A stretch of DNA of 64,000 nt from Prionace glauca (GCA_037974335.1 CM075760.1:15742059-15806058), one strand, 5' to 3'. Counted from the stretch's first letter, positions 52,240 through 63,942 are shown. Made by a program: numbers and translations. The notes: generated by a model from the sequence alone, not told the origin.

Positions 52240-53065
52240 CCCATCCATCACCCGCTCTCTGCTCATTTCCCCAGCTCTTTGCCCTTTCCCGTGGCTCTCT
52301 GCCTTTCGCGGTGGCTCTTTTCCCCTTTTATCCAGCTCTCGGTATTTCCACCTGGCTCTCTACACTTCCCTCCAGCTCTGTGCCCTCTCCCCAGCTCTCT
52401 GCTCTTTCCCTCAGCCCCTTACACGTTCCGTCAGCTCTCTGCCCTCTGTCCCTGGTCCCTACCCTCTTTCTTCTTTCCCCCAGCTCTCTGACCTTTCCCC
52501 CTGACTCTCCTGCCCTTTCCCCTGCTCTTGCTGCCCTTTTCCTCGGCTCTCTGGCCTTTCTCCTGCCTCCCTGCCATTGTTCGTGCCTTCCTGCCTTTCT
52601 CCTGGTTCTCGCTCCTTTCCCTGGTCTTTCTGCCCTTTCCCCCATCTCTCTGCCCTTTCTTTCGGCTCTCCCCCCTTTCACTGGTCTCTCTGCCCTTTCC
52701 CCCTGCTCCCTGTCCTTTCTCCACTCTCTCTGCCCTTTCCCCTTGCTTTCCGCCCTGTTCCCCGGCTGCGTGCACTTTCCCCCGCCTCTCTGGCCTTTCC
52801 CCAGATCTCTGCTGTTTCCCCTGGCTCTCAGCCCACCCCCACCCCGGCTCTCTGCCCTTTCCCCAGCTCTCTGCTGTTTCCCCTGGCTCTCAGCCCACCC
52901 CCACCCCGGCTCTCTGCCCTTTCCCCAGCTCTCTGCTGTTTCCCCTGGCTCTCAGCCCACCCCCACCCCGGCTCTCTGCCCTTTCCCTCGCCTCCTGTTC
53001 TCACCTGACTCTTTGTCATTGTCTGACCCGAGCTCTCAGCTCTCTGCATTCCCAGGGCAGCTCCC
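52240..53065 (-). repeat. G-rich (sense) AGCT-bearing tandem repeat, switch-like
   Basis: The plus strand is almost all pyrimidine (ctctgccctttccccagctc and variants), so the IgM sense strand is G-rich, with units such as GAGAGCTGGGGAAAGGGCAG. Three exact or near-exact 62-bp units occupy 52789-52850, 52851-52912 and 52913-52974. I count about eleven AGCT sites across the tract. It begins about 0.93 kb upstream of CH1, in the J-C intron. Long frames (up to 279 residues, Pro/Ser/Leu-rich) are artefacts of the lack of stops. The S-mu-like reading is an inference from composition and position. Confidence 0.8.
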
Positions 53066-53109
53066 ACATTTAAACACCAAACTGCTGCTTGAGATCTTTC
53101 TTCTCTCTC

Positions 53110-54780
53110 GTTGCAGACCTTCGCCACACAGATTTAGTGAGTGTGAGTGAGAGAATGTGAGTGTGTGACGGTGAGTAAATGAGTGAGAGTGGGTGAGTAG
53201 TGGTGTATGTGTGACGGAAGGTGAGTAAGTGAGTGTAAGTGAGCGATGTCCTTTGAGTGACGATGAGTGATTGAGGGTGAGCAAGTGTGGGTGAGGGTAA
53301 GAGAGCGTGAGTAAGTGACTGTGTGAGAGAGGGTAGGACTGAAGGAGGCTGAATGTGAGTGAAGGTGGCTGGATGAATGTAGGTAAGCAAGATTGAAAGA
53401 ATGAGGGAGAGTGAGTGAGCATGTGTGAAGGTTAGTGGAGGTGGGTGAGTGAAAGTGAGTGAGATTGAGTGAGTGAGGGTGAGGGAGTGAATGTAACTGA
53501 GTAAGTGAGGGGTGAGTTTGAATGAGTCAGGATGTGTTATTGAGGGTGAGTGAGACTGAGTAAGACTGGGTCAGTGAGGGTGGATTTTTGGGATGAATGA
53601 ATGAAGGTGAGTATGAATGTTGGTGACTGACTGAGGGTCTAAGTCAGTGAGTGAGGTTTAGTGAGTGAGGTTGAGTGAGTGATGGTGTATGAGTGTGGGT
53701 GGCTCAGTGACAGTGATTTAATGAAGGCGCGTGATTGAGGGTGCGTGAGGGTGAGTGAATGTGGGTGCATGACTAAGGGTGTGAGAGTGAGTGAATGGAG
53801 GTGAATGAGCGAATGTGACTGAGTCAGTGAGGGTGTGAGGATACGTGAGTCAGGGCGTGTGTTTGAGTGAATGAGTGAGGTTGAATGAGGGTGTGTGAGA
53901 GCTTGTGGGTGAGTGTGAGGATGGGTGAGAGTGAATGAGCGAGTATGAGTGAGTGATTGTGAGTGAGTGAGTGTATGAGGATGAGTGAGTCAGGACGTGT
54001 GTTTGAGTGAACGAGTGAGGTTGAATGAGGGTGAGAGCTTGTGAGTGAGAATGGGTGAGAGTGAGTGAGCGAATGAGTGAGTGAGTGTGTGAGGGTGAGT
54101 GACGCAGGGTGAATCAGGATCAGTGAGTGCGTGAGGTTGAGTGCGTGCGGTTGAGTGCATGAGGGCGAGTGCGTGAGGGTGGATGAGTGAGCAAGGTTGA
54201 GTGAGTGAGTGTGAGAGAATATGCGTGAATGAGAATGAGTGAGTGAGGGAGAGTCAATGAGGGTGAGTGAGTGGGGGTGACTGTGGTTGAGTGAGTGAAG
54301 GTGAGTGAATGAGGGAGAGTGAGAGAGAAAGTGTGTCTGCAAGGGAAGGTAGGTAAGATAAGGTGAGTGAGTGAAGTTATTTGAGTGAGGATGAGAGATT
54401 GAGGGTGAGTGAGTGAGTGAGGGTGAGGGTGAGAGAGTCAATAAGCCACCTCCTCCTCTCCCTCTCCATCGATCTTTTCCCGATTCTCTACATATGAGGG
54501 TGAGTGAGTGAGAGAGTGTGTGTCAGTGAGGGAAGGTGATTAAGTGAGGGTGAGTGAGTGAAGTTCTTTGAGTGAGGATGAGAGATTGAGGGTGAGTGAA
54601 TGAGGGTGAGTGAGTGAGAGTGTGTCCGTGAGGGAAGGTGGGTAAGTGAGGGTGAGTGAGTGAAGTTCTTTGAGTGAGGATGAGAGATTGAGGGTGAGTG
54701 AGTGAAGTTCTTTGAGTGAGGATGAGAGATTGAGGGTGAGTGAGTGAGTGAGGGTGAGGGTGAGAGAGTCAGTGAGCCAC
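53110..54780. repeat. GTGAG/GTGAGTGAGG minisatellite
   Basis: About 1.7 kb of degenerate gtgagtgagg units lies in the J-C intron; the IgM sense strand is CTCAC-rich. A larger unit is duplicated: the block beginning ccacctcctcctctccctct occurs at 54446 and again at 54777, a 331-bp offset. Frames through it encode SLTHSHSLT-type runs and are not genes. Confidence 0.9.
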
Positions 54781-54839
54781 CTCCTCCTCTCCCTCTCCAT
54801 CGATCTTTTCCCGATTCTCTCCATTGATCAGCTTTCAGT

Positions 54840-55105
54840 AACAGGGCTGTGTAAAGTCAGGAATCAGTGTAGATCACCGGGCAGCTGCTTTAATGTCGGG
54901 GCCTTTCTTTCAGAAACACGGATCAGTGAACAAATAGACAGACTGAGGGAGCTGGAAGGGAAGCTTCCAGCAAAACTAGGGTCACACAGGAATCAAACAC
55001 CAAGTTTACACCAGTATTGGGGAGCCAGGCGGCCTTCGTCTCAGACAAGTCCCTCCTTATTTATTGTGCCTTTGTGTCTGGTGTAACACATGGAAATCCC
55101 TACTT
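54840..55105. other. J-C intron segment, no feature recognised
   Basis: Unique-looking sequence between the minisatellite and the RT fragment. No exon or regulatory motif could be supported. Confidence 0.4.
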
Positions 55106-55109
55106 CTGA

Positions 55110-55345
55110 CCTCATGTTGGATGGAATGTGTCATTGATGAAGCAATAGAAGATTGTTGGTCCCAGAACAGTCCCCTGCCGAACTCCTGCAGTGATTTCTC
55201 AACTTAGATGTTTGACCTCCACCAACCATCACCATCTTGCTTTGTGCTAAATATGACTCCAAACAGAGAAGAATTTCCCGACAAAACTCATTTCCTTAGG
55301 TTTTACTCGAGCTCCTTGATCAACTGCCCCTGGTTCTTCCACAAT
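55110..55345 (-). mobile_element. Non-LTR retrotransposon RT fragment
   Basis: The minus strand near 55140-55200 reads GVRQGTVLGPTIFYCFIND, the RT motif usually written GVPQGSVLGPxxFxxFIND. It is a small relic of a LINE other than CR1. Confidence 0.6.
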
Positions 55346-55349
55346 CCAA

Positions 55350-55530
55350 AGTTGTGCATGTTCGATGGATTGGCCGTGCTAAATTGTCCCTTAGTTGCAG
55401 GGGGGCTAGCTAGGATAATTATATGTGGTAATGGGGATTGGGCTTTGGTGGGATTGGTGTTGATGCAGACTCGATGGGCTGAATGGCCTCCATCTGCACT
55501 GTAGGATCCTATAATTCTATTCTATGAAGT
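55350..55530 (+). repeat. SINE 3' half
   Basis: The order ggattggccgtgctaaattg, tcccttagttgcaggggg, gatgcagactcgatgggctg and aatggcctccatctgcactg matches the HE1-type SINE 3' half. Confidence 0.75.
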
Positions 55531-55574
55531 CAAGGACAGTCACTCTGACGTACCTGAGATGGAAAGTGTGTAAG

Positions 55575-55819
55575 AGAATGTTTATCTATGTGTGTGTGTG
55601 TGTGTGTGATAGAGCGAGAGAGGATGAATGTGTGTGTGTGAGGTGCCTATGTGTGATAGACTGCGTTTGCACGTGTGCAAGACAGTAGGCTGCGTTTGCA
55701 AGAGGGGGCAGTGTGCCTATTGAAAAGCAAAATAATCTGTGAAAGTTTGCATGGGATTGCGTGTGAGTGAGAAAGATGTGTGGAATGTGTGTGGGTGATA
55801 GAAGGAATGTGTTTGAGTC

Positions 55820-55873
<54 letters not shown>

Positions 55874-56460
55874 TGTGTGTGAGAGTCTGGGCTTATGTGA
55901 GAGACTGGCTGTGTGTAAGAGTGTGTGTTCGAGTGTGTGCATGGGTCTATGTTTGTGAAGACTGTTTGTGAGCGAGCTAGTGTGTGAGAGCAGGAATGTA
56001 CAGGTGAGAGATAGTGTGTGCAAGTGAGATAGAAATGTATGCGTCCGTGTGAAAGAGAGAGAGTGAGAGAGATGCATGTGCAAAAGGAATTGTAAGAGAG
56101 TGTGTGTGAATAAATGTGAGACAATAGATTGTGACAGAGTGTTGAAGAGAGAGTGCGTGCGCAAGAGTGTGAGACTGCATTTGTGAGTGTGTGTGTGTGT
56201 ATGTGTGTACGAGACAATGTGTGGGGGTCTGTGTGTGTGAGTGGTTTTGTGTACGAAGGTATGAAAGACTGATTAAGAGAGTGAGAGAATGTATGTTTCT
56301 GTACTTGAGAGAGTGTATATCGACGGTGAGAGAAAGAGAATGTTGTGAGAGATATCGAATGAGAGAGAAAGTAAGTGTGCATATGTGTGTGTGCATGTGT
56401 GATAGAATACGAGCGTGTGTATTTGTCTATTTATGTGTGTGAGAGTGTGTGATGTGTGTA
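55575..56460. repeat. GT/GA microsatellite tract
   Basis: (gt)n runs at 55590-55608 and 55817-55837, a (ga)n run at 55838-55869, and degenerate gtgtgag units fill this part of the J-C intron. Long frames across it are artefacts. Confidence 0.9.
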
Positions 56461-56629
56461 ATCACTTTCTGGCTGATTCAGCGTGGAAAAGCACACTCAC
56501 TCTACACATACTCATCCACTCACACAGTAAGTGGGAGTGACAATTGAGCACAATACGGACTGTGGGGCACGGGTTGGAAAAACATTGAAATCGTTCACAA
56601 GTCAGTCACAATTGAATGATTTCCTCTTT

Positions 56630-57060
56630 CTCCAATGACCAAAACCTGTAAAGTCTCACGAAATTTGACACAAACCACCCACAAGATTACCCGCCCCCTC
56701 CTTCACCCTATCCACTCCTTCCATCACGAACAAGCAGTGCCAGCACTGTGTGTATTATATACAACATGCACTGCAGCAACTCACCAAGGCTCCATAGAAT
56801 ACACAGTCCAAACCCGCTGTCTTTACATCCCAACAAAGGCAGCAGACACATATGAAAGCTATCACCGGCAAGCTCCCCTCCAAATCACACGCCATCCTGA
56901 CTTGAAACAATATTCCAGTTATTTCATCGTCGCCGGGTCAAAATCTTAGAACTTCCTGCCTAACAGCACGGTGGATGTCTGCAGCATATGGACTGCAGTC
57001 ATTCAAGGATATTTCATATCAACAATTTCTCAAGGGGAGATTAAAAATTCTGGCCGAGCA
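56630..57060 (+). repeat. Interspersed repeat fragment (unnamed)
   Basis: Strings such as gcaagctcccctccaaatca, cgccatcctgacttgaaaca and catcgtcgccgggtcaaaat recur widely in shark and fish DNA as I recall it. No coding capacity is seen and the family is not known to me. Confidence 0.5.
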
Positions 57061-57097
57061 AACAACTCTAAAATGCCTTTAGAAGATTAAAAATAAG

Positions 57098-57105
57098 ATG
57101 CAAAT
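57098..57105 (+). promoter_or_regulatory. Octamer ATGCAAAT in the J-C intron
   Basis: An exact Oct-binding octamer lies 5.6 kb downstream of JH. Octamers occur in Ig promoters and in the intronic heavy-chain enhancer of mammals. A single exact 8-mer can also occur by chance. Confidence 0.35.
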
Positions 57106-57539
57106 ACATTTGGCCCTTCAGCTGTCAAACCAAACAGATCAGGGGCTGCTGCAGTACGGAGCACGATATAGTAAATCTCATTTTTATTTGTTCATTGAAC
57201 ATTGCTCAGGCCGGTACGTCACTGCTTAAAAATCACCCAATTCTCCCTCTGCAGTCTGATGCTTCTGCTCTCTCTGATGCTCACAATATGTTTCAGGGAT
57301 CTCATTTCTGAGACGCCGAGTCAACTATCAAGTCAAACTATCACATTTCTCACAGGTACAAGTGTATTGAAGAAATAAATGGAAATTCATTCCCTGGAAT
57401 GCAGGAGAAGAAACCAGAAAATTTACAACCAGTCAGACAGTTTCCTGATCCCAACAAAGTGACCATGCGCACAGAAACAGAACAGACACGAACGGTGCAA
57501 CAGTCGAGTGCCCAGCAGAAAGATCTGTTCAATCTGTCA

Positions 57540-59110
57540 GTTTCATTCAAACTGTTGGATTCTAATTGATCAATGGCCAACTTACAGTAGAAACATCAAT
57601 AGCTTATTTTAAATTAAACTGATATTCATTTCAGAACTCTTCTCGATTTTTAATTCTTTATCTATCTCAAATCTCGAAAACTATGTAAAATGTAATTTCA
57701 TTGAAAATGAGCAATCAAAAACATCATATTCAGGACATTTCGATATCACGAACAGAGGTGCAGTGACATAATAACAGTCCAGTGTCACTACAGAGACGCA
57801 GTGACACAATAAGAAGTAAACAAACCAAGAAAGATTTACATTGAAAATCACTGCCTGATTTGATCTAATTTCTTAATTAATGTAATTAACAACATGATCA
57901 AGACAAAACACTTTATTGAAGTGAGTATAGCTGAGTAAAGTAATGTTTTGATTCTGAATTCATTTTTGATACGATTAAATACCATCTAAGACGGATTGCA
58001 TTTTGCACAGCAGTGCAATATTTAAGGTATTTTGTTTTAAATTAATCTGCGCCAATATCATATTTTAATTTACTGTAAATTGCCAGTTAGTTCTCCTGTC
58101 AGCTGATTTGTTCTGTGTAATAAACTGAGTCTTCAATCATTCAAACGTGCTTCTGCCCCAACATTGTTATATAATTAAGTTACAATGAAATCTTGAACAA
58201 TGATAAACAATAATTACAAATTACTGCATGGAAACATTCAGACATCTGTCATTCATTTATTTACATCTAATCACATCGCAATATTTCACTTTTACTACAT
58301 TGTCTCATTATAAGCTCGAAACGTCCTATAAATACATGAGTTTGTACAGACTGTAACGGCCTGGCACTTTGAAATCAATAATACTGCTTCCTAGATTTAG
58401 TAATTTAGAGCCTCCATATAACTTAATTACTGAACACATTGTTTAATTAAGAAAGATCTGAATTAAACAGTCCAAACACAAAGAGGATAATTGATTCAAA
58501 TCCCCTGTAACATTAAAACATCTTACAGAATAAAAGCCCAGAGCTTTTCTTCATGATTATATTTAATGAGAATTTAACATAAAGTTCAGATAGAATAGAA
58601 GAATTGAGTCTGTCATTTATTCTTTCTCTAATTCTATCCTGAGTCCAGCAGTAATGTGAGAAATGATGTTATTATTAAGTGCAGAGATAATGTTACTTTT
58701 ATAATATCATGACATTTTTATATAAATTAATATTTTTGAATTTCAAGCATTTATTTGTCAATCTCGAGCCAGTTTTTGTTGGCAATTTAGTACAACTCCA
58801 AAACAATCATGTGAACAATTTTGCTTGAGTGTCAGCGAATTCCAACTGTCAGAACATTCTGTTCACTCTGCCAAATTTAGATAAACTGTTTGGTTCTAAT
58901 TGATCAAAGGTCAAATTACAACAACAAAAAAGAATTTAAATTAACCTGATGTTCATTGTAAAACTGCCTTTGCCTTTTAACTAGTTCTCCCTGTCTGTTT
59001 CAAACCCCAAAACTAGGCAAAAATGCATTTTTTTCCTGAAAAATGAGCACATCAAATACAACAGACTCAGGGTAGTGTAATGTCCCTAACAGAGATGTAA
59101 TTCATGATTT
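57540..59110. repeat. AT-rich region with an old internal tandem duplication
   Basis: The block starting ttggattctaattgatcaa (about 57550) recurs at about 58890 as ttggttctaattgatcaa. Later shared strings include tgttcatt/tattcatt and aatgagca. The offset is near 1.34 kb and the copies are clearly diverged. No gene is seen. Confidence 0.5.
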
Positions 59111-59149
59111 ATTTTAATATGTCAGCATCAGTTAACATGAATAAAATGC

Positions 59150-59345
59150 TCTTGTATATAATATATACATACATAATATATATTATATACATATATAGTG
59201 TATATATATATTATATGTATATACATATATATGTAAAAAGGAAAAAAGGTTTAGGAATATATGTAATATATATTATATACATACACAATATATATATTAT
59301 ATACATATATATATATATTCCGAAACCTTTTTTCCTTTATCCCTA
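59150..59345. repeat. AT-rich palindrome with long inverted arms
   Basis: The arm aaaggaaaaaaggtttagga (near 59238) pairs with tccgaaaccttttttccttt (near 59319), with one mismatch, around an inner tatata/ttatataca core that is itself self-complementary. It could extrude a cruciform. Confidence 0.82.
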
Positions 59346-59689
59346 AAAGAATATTCAGACGCAGTTTTTATTTCGTTTAGCCAGAACCGCTCAGTATCAC
59401 TGAGTTGAAACAATGCAAAAACAATTAAGAAACACCAAACCATTTCACAAATTTTGAGATGAGATTAGGAATTAATTATCTCGACATCTAATTTAAAAGA
59501 AAAAAAAATACTTGGAAGGAATAATCTGGCTGCAACTGCATAGAAAAAAATGTAATAATCCGATACAAAAAGTGCCAAAAAAGCAACGTTTTATTCGGCA
59601 AAACTCGCATTCCAGTGAATGCGAACTTAATCTGGGATATGGCGATTAATGCAAAGTATCTTCTTCAACTGAGCACGGCTGTGAAAACA

Positions 59690-62300
59690 TCATGTTATCA
59701 TTGAAATAGCTTCTGGAATTGTCACAAAGCATTTCCAGACTGGAAAATTTTCTTGTCATGTTAATTGTGTGAAAAACACAACAGAACTATTAAAGGGGAT
59801 TGCTGCCAAATTGTTAATATAAAGTAATCTTAGGTGAATCGGGAATTATATTACTGATTAAAAATTGTTTGACGTATAATATTTTTACTATAAAACTGGT
59901 TCATGAAAAGTTTGTGATTGCAGCAAAGACTTAGTGTCCGAATGAGCGTTGTAAGTCATGATCACTTGAATTTGTTAACGTTAGTTAAAATTTATAAAAA
60001 TGCTGTGATATCTTTTAGTTTTTTTTCAAACCTGTTTGTTTTCTCCCTACAAGGATTTTCAAACTCAAAGATTGTTTGCGGTCAACCAGAAAACATCTAA
60101 GCTCTCAACGGCACCGTTAAAACACTATTTAAGCAACGCAGTAATAATGCCACAAAGCCAAACCATTTCACAAATTTTAAACAGTCACACTGACTGCACC
60201 ACAGAATCTCCTCAGCAGAAATACAACAAAACAGATCAATGGGGGAATGAATCCGTTTCACAGAAAAAACTGCTCAATTATTCATTCAACAGAATCAAAT
60301 GTAACATTGCAAAAGAAAACTCAATATCGAATCGAGCAAACCAGCTCTTAATCAATTATTAAACTAAACAAAAATCTGGAATAATAGCAATAGCATTGCG
60401 AGGACGTGGAATATATCCAACAAATTAGTATAACAACTTTATCACATTTTATTTATATTGGGTCACATTTCAAACATATTTAAACATTTGGATGATAAAA
60501 GTTCCAGCCATCAAATGCCATCGAGATTAAACAAATTGTGAATGCAGTGACAAACCATGTTCTGACCAGTGGCGTAAACTGTTATCAAATATGATTTTAA
60601 AAATACAAATGCAATAAAGTTTGCCTGATTTCTCCCTGCAGTCATGTATCAAGCAGTTACAAACCAGCAGAATGTTGGTGTTCAATCACAAAGCGTGTAA
60701 CAGCTCAGTGTCACTAAGTTTAAAAAATGCAGAAACACCAAAATAATTCACAAATTTTACGCATTGAAATCACCCAGATATATAATCTCCTCACCAGAAA
60801 AAAAAACGCATCACTGAGAGACTGAACCCCGCTTCATGCAGAAACAGCACAATTCTACAAACGCTCTCAACAGAATCAAATGTAACATTGACAGAAAAGC
60901 TTAATATAAATTCCAGCCAATTCACCCATCACCAAAGTAATTAATGTTTCCAATAACCAGAAAATATTGCATAGCAGCACCAGCATTGTGATTGTCATTG
61001 AAATAGCTTCTGGAATTGTCACAAAATATTTCCAGTCTGGAAAATGTTCTGGTCATGTTAATTGTGTGAAAAGAACAGAGCTATTAAAGGGGATTATTGC
61101 TAAATTATTAATATAAACTAATCTTAGGTGAATGTGGAGTTATATTACCGATTAATAACTGTGTAATTTACATTAATTTTACTATTAACCTTGTTAATGA
61201 GAAGTTCGTGATTGCATCAACGACCGAGTGTCCGAATGAGCTTGAAAAGTTATGATTTACTTGAATTTGTAAGCGTTAGCTAAAATTTATATTAAAAAAA
61301 AACCGTGATACCTTTTAGTTTTGTTTTTCCAAGCCTGTTTGTTTTCTCCCTGCAAGGATTTTCAAACTCAAAGATTGTTTGGATTCAACCAGAAAACATC
61401 TAAGCTCTCAATGACACCGATTTTAAACAACGCAGAAATAATGCCACAAAGTCAAACCATTTCACAAATTTTAAACATTCATAGTGACCAAACAACAGAA
61501 TCTACTCAGCTGAAACACAACAAAACACACCAATGAGGGAATGAATCCGTTTCACGGAAAAGCAGCTCAATTATTCATTCAACAGAATCAAATGTAACAT
61601 TGCAAAAATAAATCTCAATATGAATCTAGCAAACTAGCTCTTAACCAATTACTAAGCTAAACAGAAAACTGGAATAATAGCAATGACACTGCGAAGAGGT
61701 GGAATATGCCCAACAAATTAGTGTAACAACTTTATCACATCTTATTCATTTTGGGCCATATTTCAAACACATTTAAACATTTGGATGGTAAAAGTTTCAG
61801 CCATCAAATGCCTCCGAGGTTAAACATTGCAGGGAACCCAAATTGTGAATGCAGTGACAAACTATGTTCTGAACAAATGGTGTAAACCGTCATCACCTAA
61901 GATTTAAAACATAAAAATACAATAAAGCCTGTCTGATTTCTGCTTGCAGATTTGCGTCAAGCAGTTGCGAACCTGCAGACTGTTCGCATTCAATCACAAA
62001 GTGTGTAACAGCTCAGTGTCACTGAGTTCAAACAATGCAGAAACACCAAATTAAATCACAAATTTTACGTATTTAAAATCACCCAGATGCATAATCTCCT
62101 CACCCGAAAAAAACACACAAAATTGTGAGAAAGAACCCCGCTTCATGCAGAAGCAGCACAATTCTAAAAACACTTTCAACAGAATCAAATATAATATTGA
62201 CAGAAATGTTTAATATAAATTCCATCCACTTCGCCCATCACGAAACTAATTAATGTTTGCTATAAGCAGAAAATATTGCATAGCAGCACCAGCATTGTGA
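59690..62300. repeat. Tandem duplication, two copies of about 1.3 kb
   Basis: Copy 1 (about 59690-60990) and copy 2 (about 60990-62300) are collinear. Markers include ttgaaatagcttctggaatt (59701 and 60998), aggattttcaaactcaaaga (60052 and 61357) and catagcagcaccagcattgt (60971 and 62279). Identity is roughly 85-90% by eye and the offset is 1,297 bases at the first marker. A partial third copy precedes (59370-59690). The short frames inside have no domain. Confidence 0.85.
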
Positions 62301-62734
62301 GTGAGTGGAACATTTTCACTGGATAAATATAGACAATTTTAAACTTTAAAAAAATATTGGGTTAGATTTCAAACACTTGTGCAGTAGATGATACAACCCG
62401 CATCCACTAGATGTCACCGAGATTAAATATTGCAGAAATGCTGAATTGTTTTACAGACGTTCTGCTTTTAAAGTTATCCAACCGCACAGTAACCTCAACA
62501 GATAAACACAAAATCACAACAACTAGAGATTGAATCCCTCAGCAGCACCTGTTGTCAAGAAACAGCGGAATTCTAAAACCCCTTTGCAGCAGAATCACAG
62601 GAAACATTGTAACAATTCTCAACCGAGAATCCACCAAACCCACATATATGTAAACAAATGTACGATTTGTAGGGACAGAAATATAAAACAAAGGCGCATG
62701 TAAACCAGTTACTCAATAAGTGCATGGTTCTTAC

Positions 62735-62782
62735 CTGCAGTCACCGTCACCATGGTTCCTTGACCCCAGTAATCGAAGTAGT
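62735..62782 (-). CDS. IgM JH segment
   Basis: On the minus strand the 48-nt segment encodes YFDYWGQGTMVTVTA with donor GCAG|GTAAGA. WGQG is the invariant JH motif. One base is left for joining to CH1 (G|CG gives Ala), in agreement with the CH1 phase. It lies 11.4 kb upstream of CH1. Confidence 0.95.
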
Positions 62783-62821
62783 CACAGTGTCACATTCCTT
62801 GGGCTGTGTCATACAATAACC
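62783..62821 (-). promoter_or_regulatory. JH recombination signal, 23-bp spacer
   Basis: In the sense direction nonamer GGTTATTGT (62813-62821), a 23-base spacer and heptamer CACTGTG (62783-62789) directly precede JH. The nonamer has one change from consensus. Confidence 0.93.
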
Positions 62822-63146
62822 GTCCCTGCACAAAAAAGACAGAAAATCACCATTATTTTAAATATTCACAAACCAGAGGAAAAGTAAAATCAATTAATGT
62901 TCATTAACTTATAGTTGTATTTCTGGATACCATTTGCCATTCATAAATGACCCTAATGTTTTAAGTTACAGAGAGTAACACATGAACATGTTCTTGCAAG
63001 CACCAACTGCTAATTGAGTCATTATCAAGATTTTCCATTTTCATCCTTGTCATGTGGTCAGTGTTGGACATAAATAATACTGTACTGTAATTAAAGTTGG
63101 AATTTAAAAGTGACACTGATCCAGCTTCAATCAATCAGTGCTGAGG

Positions 63147-63214
63147 GGTTTTTGTATTGACAGTAACTGCTGTGCCATCCAGTTATCACAGTGAGACACA
63201 GCATGACAAATACT
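63147..63214 (-). other. D2 segment with 12-bp RSS on both sides
   Basis: The coding core ATAACTGGATGG (63175-63186, sense) is flanked 5' by nonamer AGTATTTGT, 12 bases and heptamer CACTGTG, and 3' by heptamer CACAGCA, 12 bases and the consensus nonamer ACAAAAACC. The 12/12 arrangement lets it join a 23-spacer JH on one side and a 22/23-spacer D1 on the other. Confidence 0.93.
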
Positions 63215-63526
63215 GCGGCCGGCTGTTTACTGTAAAATACAGAGATTTGATTTTACTGCTATTTCGAAAGCCTGTTTCCACGCCGTTTAAAAGTGAGCCA
63301 GTGAGATATTTATTTTTTTACTGGTCATGATATTGACAAAAGGGGTTAGAAACCTTAAAACTTTCTGTGTGCATTCACCATGTAAATAAATAAAATAAAT
63401 CTGAAGTTCTATAACAATTTTAAGTTATAAAGCAAGGCTGCTTCTACCTATTATTTTGTTAAATTTTCACTTTGTTTGGCATTCGGCAGTGGTACTGATC
63501 ACATATGAAGCGAAATCCTTCTCTGA

Positions 63527-63605
63527 GGTTTTTGTATGAGGATGTCACTTTTCTCAGCACTGTGACAAACTGTATCTCACAGTGACGCACACCCATACAA
63601 AAACT
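63527..63605 (-). other. D1 segment with 12-bp 5' RSS and 22-bp 3' RSS
   Basis: The coding core AGATACAGTTTGT (63565-63577, sense) is preceded by nonamer AGTTTTTGT, 12 bases and heptamer CACTGTG. It is followed by heptamer CACAGTG, 22 bases and nonamer ACAAAAACC (63527-63535). Its 5' side suits the VH 23-RSS and its 3' side suits the D2 12-RSS. Confidence 0.92.
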
Positions 63606-63942
63606 GGAGTGACTCTGTTCAGTCCTGCCGCTCAATATTCACCTCTAATGAACCATTAGTTCTGCTCTAATTTAAAATGTAGGCAGCTATTTATATAATA
63701 CAATCTGTCAGAAATACTAAAAGGGGTAATATATCCAGTGTTGTAATTGCAGAAACTACAATAAGTGAAAATCTCTCCCTGTTATATCTGTGAGTTTGTT
63801 AAATTTTACTGTTAAATGCTTTCTCTGTTACTTTTTTTTAAAAACGATTATGATTTGGCTCTGATCACTGTCGGTTTTATCATGTTTAATACTGGTATTT
63901 ACCTTCCAGTTATAATGGAAGTTGCTGAATTCCGTCTGGAGC

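Noticed and set aside
52311-53150. Open frames of up to 279 codons rich in Pro, Ser and Leu on the plus strand
   Set aside because: They exist only because the tandem pyrimidine repeat lacks stops. There is no domain, several frames are open at once, and the stretch is inside the IgM J-C intron.
53824-54441. 205-codon minus-strand frame of SLTHSHS-type repeats
   Set aside because: It is a translation of the GTGAG minisatellite.
53110-54780. Reading the GTGAG repeat itself as the switch region
   Set aside because: On the IgM sense strand it is C-rich and almost lacks AGCT, opposite to known switch regions. The neighbouring tract at 52240-53065 fits better.
55586-56396. Long minus-strand frames rich in His, Thr, Ser and Leu
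   Set aside because: They are translations of GT/GA microsatellite sequence.
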